Assembly: GCA_049281195.1 (NCBI GenBank)
Contig: JBAPRR010000438.1
Span: 1-37,487, forward strand
Direction of reading: 5' to 3'
DNA: 37,487 nucleotides
DNA from: JBAPRR01 sp049281195
GTDB taxonomy: Bacteria; Actinomycetota; Acidimicrobiia; Acidimicrobiales; CAVXTF01
Shown: positions 1-7,584 of the stretch, in pieces
How positions within the stretch are numbered: position 1 is the stretch's first letter
Layout of the letters: every line of letters starts with the position of its first letter
Made by a program: the position numbers and the translations under genes
Notes under the pieces: generated by a model
The model's input: only the letters and a program-made list of their open reading frames with translations
Databases searched by the model: none
Told to the model about the DNA's origin: nothing

Positions 1-2820
1 TGGACCACCGATTGGCTCTACGTCGGACGCATCGTCGGAAACAAGTGCCAGCACGACCTCGTAAAGGCCTTCTCCTATTACGCCAAGGCCTTCGACGGCG
101 ATGCCAGGCTGATTCTGGTCGGAGACACGTCTGTCAGCGGATACGTGGAAGAAGTGAAAGACGTTGCCCACCGCCTGGGTGTCGCGGACCGGGTGGTGAT
201 GCTCGGAAAGGTTTCCGACTCCCAGCTGATCTCCGCGTATGCGGGCGTTGGCGTTTTCGTGTCCATGAGCGAGCACGAAGGATTCGGCGTACCCATCCTC
301 GAAGCAATGGCTTCTGGAGTTCCTGTCGTCGCGTTCGGTGCCGCAGCGGTGCCCGAGGTGATGGGTGGCGCGGGAATCCTTCTGCGCCACAAGGACCCCA
401 AGATGGTCGCCGCTACCGTGCAGTCGCTCAGGGAAGACCCCGATTTCCGCAGAAAGCTCGTGGAACGCCAGTTCGTCCGCGTCGAGCAGGTCCAGCGCTT
501 CGACGTCCCCGCCTTGCTGAACCGTGTCATCCATCGAGCTGCGGGCCACCACCAGCCGCTCGAGGTCCAGGTTCAGGGTCCGTTCGAGACGAGCTACAGC
601 CTCGCCGTGATCAACCGCGAGATTGCATGCGGGCTCGATGACATTCAAGACCGGGCAGTTTCGATATATGCCACCGAAGGCCCGGGCGACTACGTGCCGG
701 ACCCCATCAACCTGAGAAAGCATCCCCGGGCCACGGCTCTGATGAACCGATCTCTCGAGGTTCCCTACCCTCACGTGGTGATGCGCCAGATGTGGCCCCC
801 GCGCGTCATCGACTCTCCCGGCGGGATAACCGTGGAGTACTTCGGGTGGGAAGAAAGCCGGATCCCGAAAACCATGGTCGACGACTTCAACCGTTACCTG
901 AACGGGGTGGGAGTCATGTCCAACTTTGTGAAGGACGTGCTCAGAGACTCCGGGGTCGACGTGCCGATACGCGTCACCGGCATCGGCGTCGCGCCGCACG
1001 ACGAGTCGGCCACGATCTCGGCACCGGAGCTGGAGGACCTACGCGGGACACGATTCCTCCACATCAGCTCCGCTTTTCCCCGAAAGGGCGTCGACATCCT
1101 GCTCGACGCGTACTTCGCCGCGTTCTCCGGTTCGGACGACGTCAGCCTGATCCTCAAGACCTTTCCGAACCCGCACAATCAGGTCGAGTCGATCCTTTCC
1201 GGACTGAGGGCCAAGCACTTGAACCCCCCTGACGTCCGCTGGATCGACCGCGACCTGTTCGATCACGACGTCATGGCTCTTTACAATTTGGCCTCTTGCT
1301 ACGTGCACCCGGCCCGGGGGGAAGGCTTCGGTCTTCCCGTGGCAGAGGCGATGGTGGCCGGCGTTCCGGTCATCACGCTCGCCTATTCGGGCCTGGCCGA
1401 CTTTGTGTCGGAGGACACCGCAACCCTCATCGGTTACGACCTCCAGCCCGCCCAGACCCACTTCAATGTTCCGAACTCGGTGTGGGCCGAGCCAGACCGT
1501 GGACAGCTGGCGATCGAGATGCGACGGATGTTCGACGAGCCCGATCGACTCGAGGTGAAGGAAAAGCTCGGTAGAGCGCGCGATCTCATAACCTCTGAGT
1601 TCTCCTGGGAGAACGTTTCGAGGCGCTGGGACGAATTCCTGGCCGAGCTCGAAACAGCTTCGGCGAAACCGCACGTGGCGATGATCTCCACCTGGAACTC
1701 CAAGTGCGGGATCGCAGAGAACACGCGGAGCATCGTGGAACATCTCGGCGGTTCGGCAGTCGTCGACATCTATGCCGACAAGGAAGCGCAGATCATCGAC
1801 CCGATTCAGGAGTTCGGTGTCCAGCGCCTGTGGATCCATCGATGGAAACCGGATCTGGCGGAGCTCGAAGATGCACTGCGTCTCTCGGACTCAGACGTGT
1901 TGCATCTGCAGTTCAACTTCGGCTTCTTCGAGCTCGAAAGACTCGGTGGGCTGATCGAAAGACAGCTCGAACAACGCGCCGTGGTGCTGACCCTGCACCG
2001 GACTACGGACATCGAGATCGAGGGCGAGATGGTCAGCCTCAGATCCATAAAACCCACCCTGGAAAGGGTCGACCGTCTGATCGTTCACCAGGACAGAGAC
2101 GCCGAAGAGCTGGCGGAGATGGGAATAACGGACAACGTGGAGATTGTGCCTATCGGCACCGCGGACCCGCCGAGCATCTCGCCATCAGAAGCGCGCGAAC
2201 TGCTCGGTCTCGGCGATCGGCCGGTGATCGGAACTTTCGGGTTCCTCCTTCCTCATAAAGGGACGCTCGACCTGATCCGGATAGTGGACTCACTCAGACC
2301 CGAGTTCCCTGACATCTGCCTACTGGCGCTCTGTGCCCGCTACCCCGACGTCACCTCGGTCGAATACGAAGAGTTGGTGCGCAACGAGATTCAAGCGAGG
2401 GGTCTCTCCAAAAACGTCCTTCTCGTCACCGACTACCTGAGCGAGGAGGTGAGCCGGGCGATGCTCCGCGGTGTCGATGCGATCGTCCTGCCATACAGCG
2501 CCACAGCAGAGTCCTCGAGCGCGGCGCTGAGATTCGTGCTTCCGGCTGAACGGCCCCTGATCGTTACGGACCTGCCGATATTCGCCGACTGTAGAGATGC
2601 CGTGTACGCAGTCGATCCGAGCGATCCGGTGTGGCTCGAAGACGCGATCAGGCGGGTCCTCGTCGACGGCGAGTTCAGGGAGCAGCTGGCGGGCCGCGCT
2701 TCTGACGCAGCACGCAAGTACCGTTGGTCGAGGGCTGTGGCGGACCATCGCGCCATCTACGGGATGGCCAAGAAAGCTCACGAGAAGAGAAGCTCACCGT
2801 TTCGCAAACGAGCATCCTGA
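1..2820 (+). CDS. Multi-domain family-4-type glycosyltransferase, 5' end outside window
   Basis: The frame is open from base 1, so the true start lies upstream; 939 residues are visible. It carries parts of three GT-B glycosyltransferase units in a row. The first is a C-terminal half with the motif GRIVGNK near residue 10 and an E-x7-E pair at Glu93/Glu101 (HEGFGVPILEA). The second is a complete unit of about residues 190-510 with Glu441/Glu449 (GEGFGLPVAEA). The third, about 530-925, has a GTFGFLLPHKG start to its C-domain and keeps Glu837, but the second Glu of the pair is lost. Such proteins transfer sugars from nucleotide-sugar donors to cell-surface glycans; donor and acceptor cannot be told from sequence. 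No membrane segment is seen. The stop overlaps the ribosome site of the next gene, so the three genes to 4058 are probably cotranscribed. The family is sure, the product is unknown. Confidence 0.88.
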   Translation, partial: WTTDWLYVGRIVGNKCQHDLVKAFSYYAKAFDGDARLILVGDTSVSGYVEEVKDVAHRLGVADRVVMLGKVSDSQLISAYAGVGVFVSMSEHEGFGVPILEAMASGVPVVAFGAAAVPEVMGGAGILLRHKDPKMVAATVQSLREDPDFRRKLVERQFVRVEQVQRFDVPALLNRVIHRAAGHHQPLEVQVQGPFETSYSLAVINREIACGLDDIQDRAVSIYATEGPGDYVPDPINLRKHPRATALMNRSLEVPYPHVVMRQMWPPRVIDSPGGITVEYFGWEESRIPKTMVDDFNRYLNGVGVMSNFVKDVLRDSGVDVPIRVTGIGVAPHDESATISAPELEDLRGTRFLHISSAFPRKGVDILLDAYFAAFSGSDDVSLILKTFPNPHNQVESILSGLRAKHLNPPDVRWIDRDLFDHDVMALYNLASCYVHPARGEGFGLPVAEAMVAGVPVITLAYSGLADFVSEDTATLIGYDLQPAQTHFNVPNSVWAEPDRGQLAIEMRRMFDEPDRLEVKEKLGRARDLITSEFSWENVSRRWDEFLAELETASAKPHVAMISTWNSKCGIAENTRSIVEHLGGSAVVDIYADKEAQIIDPIQEFGVQRLWIHRWKPDLAELEDALRLSDSDVLHLQFNFGFFELERLGGLIERQLEQRAVVLTLHRTTDIEIEGEMVSLRSIKPTLERVDRLIVHQDRDAEELAEMGITDNVEIVPIGTADPPSISPSEARELLGLGDRPVIGTFGFLLPHKGTLDLIRIVDSLRPEFPDICLLALCARYPDVTSVEYEELVRNEIQARGLSKNVLLVTDYLSEEVSRAMLRGVDAIVLPYSATAESSSAALRFVLPAERPLIVTDLPIFADCRDAVYAVDPSDPVWLEDAIRRVLVDGEFREQLAGRASDAARKYRWSRAVADHRAIYGMAKKAHEKRSSPFRKRAS

Positions 2821-2827
2821 GGTGGCC

Positions 2828-3190
2828 ATGGATTGGAAGGCGTGGGCGGTCAAGGCCGAGGGGATCCTCACCTACAAGGCGCCGGTCGGGGCCTTCGGAA
2901 CCCTCTTCGCACCGGGCGCCGAGTTCAGTGACCCGGTCAACGGCCCCACCACCGACATCGATGGGATCGAGCAGTTGACCCGGCAGGTGTACCCCGACTG
3001 GTACCAGGAGATCACCGCGGTATTCGGAGACGACCGCGGCGGCGCATTCGAGTGGATCGGACGCGGCACCCTGGGCGGAACGATGCCCACCGTGCTTCAT
3101 GGATGCACCATGCTCGAGATCGACGAACAGGGACTGATAGTGCGCTGGCGCGACTACTTCGATCTACGGGAGATCGAGGGCGGGGCGTAA
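2828..3190 (+). CDS. NTF2-like / SnoaL-like small protein
   Basis: A 120-residue protein starting MDWKAWAVKAEG, with the pattern of the SnoaL-like/NTF2-like cone fold: an early Phe-rich helix, LFAPGAEFSDPVNGP, then strands ending MLEIDEQGLIVRWRDYFD, which is the hallmark end of this family. Members are small enzymes (epoxide hydrolases, isomerases, cyclases) or ligand-binding modules, so the reaction cannot be assigned. The start at the ATG is chosen because GAGGTGG lies just upstream, overlapping the stop of the glycosyltransferase gene. The longer open frame that begins near 2597 reads through the glycosyltransferase in the wrong frame and is rejected. It is probably translated from the same transcript as its neighbours. 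Confidence 0.8.
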   Translation: MDWKAWAVKAEGILTYKAPVGAFGTLFAPGAEFSDPVNGPTTDIDGIEQLTRQVYPDWYQEITAVFGDDRGGAFEWIGRGTLGGTMPTVLHGCTMLEIDEQGLIVRWRDYFDLREIEGGA

Positions 3191-3200
3191 CATCTGGTCT

Positions 3201-4058
3201 GTGACCAGGGTGCCCGGACGGGCAACCTCGCTGGCCACGGTCGGAGTGCTTGTGGGACTCGCCGGGCTTGCGGTCCTGCTGTCGGTTTCGACGGGCACTC
3301 CTTTCGTCAGGCCGACCGGACGCGCTCCACAGAGCGCGGCCGGTTTGCAACCGGGTTCCGGAGCACCCAGCGCCAACGCACCGGGCAAGAGTGCATCAGG
3401 CCCCAATTCCCACGACTCGAAAGAGATGGTCGGAACGGCGATCACCGAAAGATTCACCTGCCCGATGGTGGCCGGTCCCGAGCCGCAACTGAGCTTCGCG
3501 TTGAAGGGACTCCCCGACCTGGTGGCCACCACGTTTTGCCGCGACTCGAGTTGGTACGTGTCCGAGCGGATCGCCTCGTTGGTGGCAAAGCCGTTCCGGA
3601 TCCCGTACGACCCACCGATCCCGGCCTCTGTGGCGGTCGACCGGTTCGTCCCGGTCGTCCCGGGCGGCGTTCCGGCAGTTCTCGTCCGGCTCGAGGACTA
3701 CGGGACCGCGGGGCTGTACGAGCTGTTCACAGCGGGGGGTGATGGCGTGCAGCCGGCGCAGCTGTCTCCGGGCGCATCACCGATCATGCTTCTGCGGTCG
3801 ACCGGCTTGCTCCAAGGAGCAGGGTTCTCGTGCACGTGGTCGCCAACGGGGGAGATCATCCGCCAGTACCAGTGGTACGTCATCAACCCGACGACACTCA
3901 AGACGTCGCATTCGGGCAAGATCCTGGGCGATCCCGGTGTGTTCCTGCAGACCACTGTGTATGCCGGCGTCTCTCGAGGCTCGTTTTCGAGTACCAGTCT
4001 TACGATCGTGCAGGAGGGATACGACCAGGTGGCGTCGTATACCGGCGAATCGTGCTGA
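3201..4058 (+). CDS. Membrane-anchored or exported protein of unknown function
   Basis: I do not recognise this 285-residue protein. It starts at GTG, ten bases after the previous stop. Residues about 9-32 form one hydrophobic helix (ATVGVLVGLAGLAVLLSVS) after a short Arg-bearing N-terminus, so it is a signal anchor or an uncleaved signal peptide, with the rest outside the membrane. A Pro/Gly/Ser-rich linker follows to about residue 75. The remaining globular part holds four cysteines (in CPMVAG, FCRDSSW, FSCTWSP and the final ESC), an even number that would suit two disulfide bonds outside the cell. No lipobox is seen. It is the last gene of the plus-strand group and converges on pth with 13 bases between the stops. 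Confidence 0.7.
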   Translation: MTRVPGRATSLATVGVLVGLAGLAVLLSVSTGTPFVRPTGRAPQSAAGLQPGSGAPSANAPGKSASGPNSHDSKEMVGTAITERFTCPMVAGPEPQLSFALKGLPDLVATTFCRDSSWYVSERIASLVAKPFRIPYDPPIPASVAVDRFVPVVPGGVPAVLVRLEDYGTAGLYELFTAGGDGVQPAQLSPGASPIMLLRSTGLLQGAGFSCTWSPTGEIIRQYQWYVINPTTLKTSHSGKILGDPGVFLQTTVYAGVSRGSFSSTSLTIVQEGYDQVASYTGESC

Positions 4059-4071
4059 GCCGGAAGGCGAT

Positions 4072-4686
4072 CTAAGGCGCGGCGTTGAACCGGTTCATGG
4101 CATCGACGACGCCATCTGTGGCGATGGCCTCGATGGCGTCTGCAGCCTGTTCGATGGCGACTTCGAGTAGCTCCCGCTCCTTCTGACCTGGTTTACGAAG
4201 TACGTGATCCGCCCCACTTCTCTGCCCGGGCGGCTTACCGATCCCGATGCGCACCCGCACGTAGCCGTTGTCGTGCAGGTGCTGTCCGATGGACTTGAGG
4301 CCGTTGTGGCCCGCGGTTCCGCCACCCACTTTGATCTTTACCCGTCCTACCGGCAGATCGAGCTCGTCATGGACGACCACAACCTTCTCCATGTCGTCGA
4401 TCCCGTAACGGCGCACTAGAGCGCGCACGGCGATGCCCGACTCGTTCATATAGGTGGTGGGGAATGCGAGTACGACACGGTGCGAACCGATGCGCACTTC
4501 CGCCGTGCGTGCGTTCGAACCGCGCACGGACTTGAACCTCTCGTTGGCTCGTGACGCGACCAGCGAGATCGTGTCCGCTCCCACGTTGTGCCGGGTGTGC
4601 TCGAACTCCGCTCCCGGATTCCCGAGCCCGATGACGAGAAGGTCGGCCGGCGTTCCTGTACGCGCCGACCCGAAAAGGCGTGCCAG
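4072..4686 (-). CDS. pth: Peptidyl-tRNA hydrolase
   Basis: Pth frees tRNA from peptidyl-tRNA that drops off the ribosome. The conserved N-terminal block LLVIGLGNPGAEFEHTRHNV is present and holds the catalytic His of TRHNVG. Further family motifs follow: FPTTYMNESG, VVHDELDLPVGRVKIK and GGGTAGHNGLKS. The first ATG or GTG in frame (GTG at 4584) lies after the catalytic block and cannot be the start. The best choice is a CTG at 4686, eight bases after a GAGGAG sequence that sits within the last codons of the L25 gene. It gives 204 residues beginning (M)ARLFGSARTGTPADLLV, a normal length. The frame has no other usual start between there and the upstream stop. The gene is last in the glmU-prs-rplY operon, with two bases between the L25 stop and this start. 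Confidence 0.93.
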   Translation of the reverse strand: MARLFGSARTGTPADLLVIGLGNPGAEFEHTRHNVGADTISLVASRANERFKSVRGSNARTAEVRIGSHRVVLAFPTTYMNESGIAVRALVRRYGIDDMEKVVVVHDELDLPVGRVKIKVGGGTAGHNGLKSIGQHLHDNGYVRVRIGIGKPPGQRSGADHVLRKPGQKERELLEVAIEQAADAIEAIATDGVVDAMNRFNAAP

Positions 4687-4688
4687 AG

Positions 4689-5348
4689 CTACGACTCCTC
4701 GGAGCCCGATCCCTCCGACGCTGCTCCGGGCTCCGCACCGGCGCCTTCTACGCCCTCGGCACCTTCTGCACCCTCGCCCTCTTCGCGGACCACTCGCGGC
4801 GGCTGGCCGATCACGATCGTGGTCTCGGGGTCGAGATCGACCTCCACGCCTTCGGGGATGACGAGGTCGGAAACCTTGACTCCGACGCCGACGTTGATCC
4901 CGCTGATGTCCACCTCGAAGTGCTGTGGGATCTCAGAAGGCTTGGCCCGCACCGTGATGAAGAACAGCTGCTGGTCGACAACGCCGTCCTGGTGGTTGAG
5001 GTCGACCGGCTCGCCGTGGAGCACGATCGTCACGTCCGCACTCACCGGGCGGTCGGGGTCGACAACCTGAAAGTCGACGTGGGTGACGGTGCCGCGAACC
5101 GGATGGCGCTGGATTTCGCGGGCCATCGCCGTGTACTCCTTGCCGTCGAGTGTCATGTTCAAGACCGCGTTCAGGCCGGCGGGTGTGGTGAGGACGTGTC
5201 TGAGGTCCCGTGCGTCGACGCTCACAGACAGCGGCCCGACACCTTCTCCATAGACGACACCCGGGATCCGCCCAGTGGAGCGGAGCCTGCGGGTGGGGCG
5301 CGAACCGATGTTGCTACGCGCGTCTGCGACTAGGGACGTCTCGGACAT
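4689..5348 (-). CDS. rplY: 50S ribosomal protein L25/general stress protein Ctc
   Basis: This binds 5S rRNA in the large ribosomal subunit. The 219 residues show the long (Ctc/TL5) form: an N-terminal L25 domain (about 4-95, with RRLRSTGRIPGVVYG and the HVDFQ motif near its end), then the C-terminal beta domain (about 100-190, with LHGEPVDLNHQDGVVDQQL and VSDLVIPEGVEVD). The last 30 residues are a low-complexity Glu/Gly/Ala/Ser tail, common in actinobacterial versions. The ATG follows GAGGAG with good spacing. The gene is directly upstream of pth in the same operon, a conserved pairing. Confidence 0.96.
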   Translation of the reverse strand: MSETSLVADARSNIGSRPTRRLRSTGRIPGVVYGEGVGPLSVSVDARDLRHVLTTPAGLNAVLNMTLDGKEYTAMAREIQRHPVRGTVTHVDFQVVDPDRPVSADVTIVLHGEPVDLNHQDGVVDQQLFFITVRAKPSEIPQHFEVDISGINVGVGVKVSDLVIPEGVEVDLDPETTIVIGQPPRVVREEGEGAEGAEGVEGAGAEPGAASEGSGSEES

Positions 5349-5404
5349 GTCGTGCTCCTCGTGAATCGGACCCTAGAGAGTATCCGAGCGGCGGAGGTCT
5401 TACC

Positions 5405-6412
5405 TTAGGTGACCCGTGCCAGCAGGTCATCCGCGGTGAACGAGCCGGGAGGGGCGCCGGAGCGGGCAGCTTCGTTCGCCATCTGCTGGAGCATGGCGTT
5501 CACCGGGGTGGGAATCCCGTAAAGCCTGCCCAAAAGCACGATCTCGCCGTTCAGGTAGTCCGACTCGATGCTGCCCAGGCCCCGGGCCAGGCTCTGCCAG
5601 GAAGAGCCGCCACCCCTGGGCCCCCCGCTGATGGGGGACATCTTCAGGGTGTCTCCCCGCCGGATCCTGTCCTCTTCGGCGGACGCTACGTCGATACGTG
5701 CGGCAGACAGGACCTGCTCAGCCTCGTGCTGGATCGACCCGGCAAGCTCGTCAGGCCAACCGTGACGGCGACCCAACAGCGCTTCGACCGCGTTGAACAG
5801 GTTCATGATCAGTTTGCGGTACTTCCAGCGCATGATGTCCGGTCTCGCCAGCGACTCGAATCCTGACGTCGTCAGCGCTTCGGCGATGGCCTCCGCCGTC
5901 TGGTCCGATCCTGAGGGATAGCGCCCGATGTCGAGGATCCCGGGCGTGGGAGACGAGTAGGCCTCGACCACTCCCGGCTCGATGTGGGCGGTCGGGAGCA
6001 TCACGCAGATGCCGTACACATCGGGGAACCGGCGCAGCGCTTCACGCTCGTTGTTCACCCCGTTCTGTGCGCAGACGATCGAGATCCCGGCGCCGGTGCT
6101 CTTCGAATCAGCGGGGCTTCTTGAATCAGTGGCCGCGACCGCCTCGAGCGACTCGAGCACTGCGAGCGTGCCCTGACCTTTGGTGGCGATGATCACGACG
6201 TCCCCGTCTTCCAGGCCAGCCTCAGACGGGTCTCCCACCGCGAGGATCGGGAGGGTGACCGTTTCGTCGGGGGAAACGACCGTCAACCCGTTGGAGCGGA
6301 TCGCGTCCAGGTGGGCTCCTCTGGCCACGAGCACAACCTGATGTCCGGACCGGAAAAGACGACCGCCGATGACACCGCCAACTGCTCCCGGACCGACGAC
6401 TACAAAGCGCAA
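5405..6412 (-). CDS. Ketopantoate reductase (ApbA/PanE) family NADP-dependent oxidoreductase
   Basis: A 335-residue member of the 2-dehydropantoate 2-reductase family. The N-terminal Rossmann motif GPGAVGGVIG (residues 7-16) binds NADPH, and the all-alpha C-domain holds the family's catalytic Lys and Asn (Lys200 and Asn204 in KYRKLIMNLFN). Glu283 in the SIESDYLNGEIV motif matches the conserved acid, followed by GIPTPVN. In pantothenate synthesis the enzyme reduces ketopantoate to pantoate, but many actinobacteria have several paralogues acting on other 2-keto acids, so panE is not asserted. Translation appears to start at TTG, with no clear ribosome site. It lies between prs and rplY in the glmU-prs-rplY-pth operon, a place where this gene is not usually found. 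Confidence 0.85.
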   Translation of the reverse strand: MRFVVVGPGAVGGVIGGRLFRSGHQVVLVARGAHLDAIRSNGLTVVSPDETVTLPILAVGDPSEAGLEDGDVVIIATKGQGTLAVLESLEAVAATDSRSPADSKSTGAGISIVCAQNGVNNEREALRRFPDVYGICVMLPTAHIEPGVVEAYSSPTPGILDIGRYPSGSDQTAEAIAEALTTSGFESLARPDIMRWKYRKLIMNLFNAVEALLGRRHGWPDELAGSIQHEAEQVLSAARIDVASAEEDRIRRGDTLKMSPISGGPRGGGSSWQSLARGLGSIESDYLNGEIVLLGRLYGIPTPVNAMLQQMANEAARSGAPPGSFTADDLLARVT

Positions 6413-6462
6413 CTTGTGAGGATCGGGTCTCGGGTCTGGGACAGTTCGAGTGAGGTTGCCTG

Positions 6463-7437
6463 TCAGGTGAGGTTGTCGCCGCCGAAGATCTCGGAGACGG
6501 AAGTGTCCTCGAAGACGGCGTCGATGGCGTCGGCGATCACCTTGGCCACAGAGACAACCTCCATCTTCGGGATACGGCGGTGCTCAGACAGGGGAAGAGT
6601 GTTGGTCACGACGACCCTGGAAAGTGGGGACTTCTCCAGGCGTTCCAGAGCAGGGTCGGACAGCACGGCGTGGGTGGCCATCGCCCACACTTCGGCAGCC
6701 CCGCGGTCGACAAGCAGCTCGGCGGCCGCGCAGATGGTTCCGGCGGTGTCGATGATGTCGTCGAGTAGCACGCAGTGCCGGCCCCGGACCTTACCGACGA
6801 CCTCTATCGCTTCCACTTCGTTCGCGGAGTCGCGGGGGCGGCGCTTGTGGATCACGGCGATATCGGCGTCGTTCAAGTAGTGGCTGTATTTTTCGGCCAC
6901 CTTCACCCTGCCGGCGTCAGGTGCGACGACGACGAGGTCCTGCCCGCCGTAGCGGCGAAGCTCTTCGATCATCACCTGCAGCGAGACCAGGTGGTCGAAC
7001 GGTAGGTCGAAGAATCCCTGGATCTGACCGGAGTGGAGGTCCACACTGACGACCCGGTCCGCGCCCGCCACCTGGAGCATGTCTGCCACAAGCTTCGCGG
7101 TGATCGGCTCGCGGCCCGTCGACTTGCGGTCCTGGCGCGAGTAGCCGTAGTAGGGGCAAACCGCGGTTATCCGCTTGGCAGAAGCCCTTTTTGCGGCATC
7201 GATCATGATCAACTGCTCCATGATGGAGTCGTTGACCGGGTCCGCGTGGGTCTGGATGATGAACACGTCACATCCGCGCACGGATTCCGCATACCGGCAA
7301 TGGATCTCACCGTTGGCGAATTCACGCAGGTTGCATTCGGTCAACGTCACGCCGAGATGGGCGGCAATCTCCTCGGCCAGTGCCGGGTGCGCCCGTCCCG
7401 TGACAAGCATGAGGCGTCGGGTCGGAACAAGCTCCAT
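6463..7437 (-). CDS. prs: Ribose-phosphate pyrophosphokinase
   Basis: PrsA makes phosphoribosyl pyrophosphate from ribose 5-phosphate and ATP, for nucleotide, His and Trp synthesis. The 324 residues carry the class I signatures: RFANGEIHC-like block (REFANGEIHC), YYGYSRQDRKS, the divalent-metal site VVSVDLHSGQIQGFF, the flexible loop AVIHKRRPR, and the PRPP loop CVLLDDIIDTAGT. The frame is open further upstream to an ATG at 7521, but those 28 residues are unlike the family, so the ATG giving MELVPTRRLMLVTG is preferred; no good ribosome site precedes either. It follows glmU after a stretch of short tandem repeats, as in other actinobacteria. Confidence 0.95.
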   Translation of the reverse strand: MELVPTRRLMLVTGRAHPALAEEIAAHLGVTLTECNLREFANGEIHCRYAESVRGCDVFIIQTHADPVNDSIMEQLIMIDAAKRASAKRITAVCPYYGYSRQDRKSTGREPITAKLVADMLQVAGADRVVSVDLHSGQIQGFFDLPFDHLVSLQVMIEELRRYGGQDLVVVAPDAGRVKVAEKYSHYLNDADIAVIHKRRPRDSANEVEAIEVVGKVRGRHCVLLDDIIDTAGTICAAAELLVDRGAAEVWAMATHAVLSDPALERLEKSPLSRVVVTNTLPLSEHRRIPKMEVVSVAKVIADAIDAVFEDTSVSEIFGGDNLT

Positions 7438-7540
7438 CCTTGCCAACGCTAGTCCAGGCGGTGCGTCGTGCGACCGGGCCGTTTCACCCTCTATTTCGGG
7501 TCCGTCACTTCGGGTCTGCATCGGATCGCCGGATCTTTTC

Positions 7541-7584
7541 GGTCAGTCGCCGGTCAGTCGCCGGTCAGTGGCCGGTCAGTCGCC
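7541..7584. repeat. Four tandem 11-bp repeats at the 3' end of the glmU-like gene
   Basis: The unit GGTCAGTCGCC occurs four times head to tail; the third copy reads GGTCAGTGGCC. The glmU-like stop codon lies inside the fourth copy (plus-strand order). Read on the minus strand each unit contains TGA. As 11 is not a multiple of three, three consecutive units put a stop in all three frames, so translation of any frame out of glmU ends here. Confidence 0.9.

Noticed and set aside
1039..1839. 266-codon open frame antisense to the glycosyltransferase
   Set aside because: No domain signature and fully covered by a recognised gene.
2597..2827. Upstream extension of the SnoaL-like frame
   Set aside because: It overlaps the glycosyltransferase gene in another frame, while a good ribosome site precedes the internal ATG at 2828.
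7541..7584. CRISPR or attachment-site array
   Set aside because: The 11-bp units are head to tail without spacers, so this is a simple tandem repeat.
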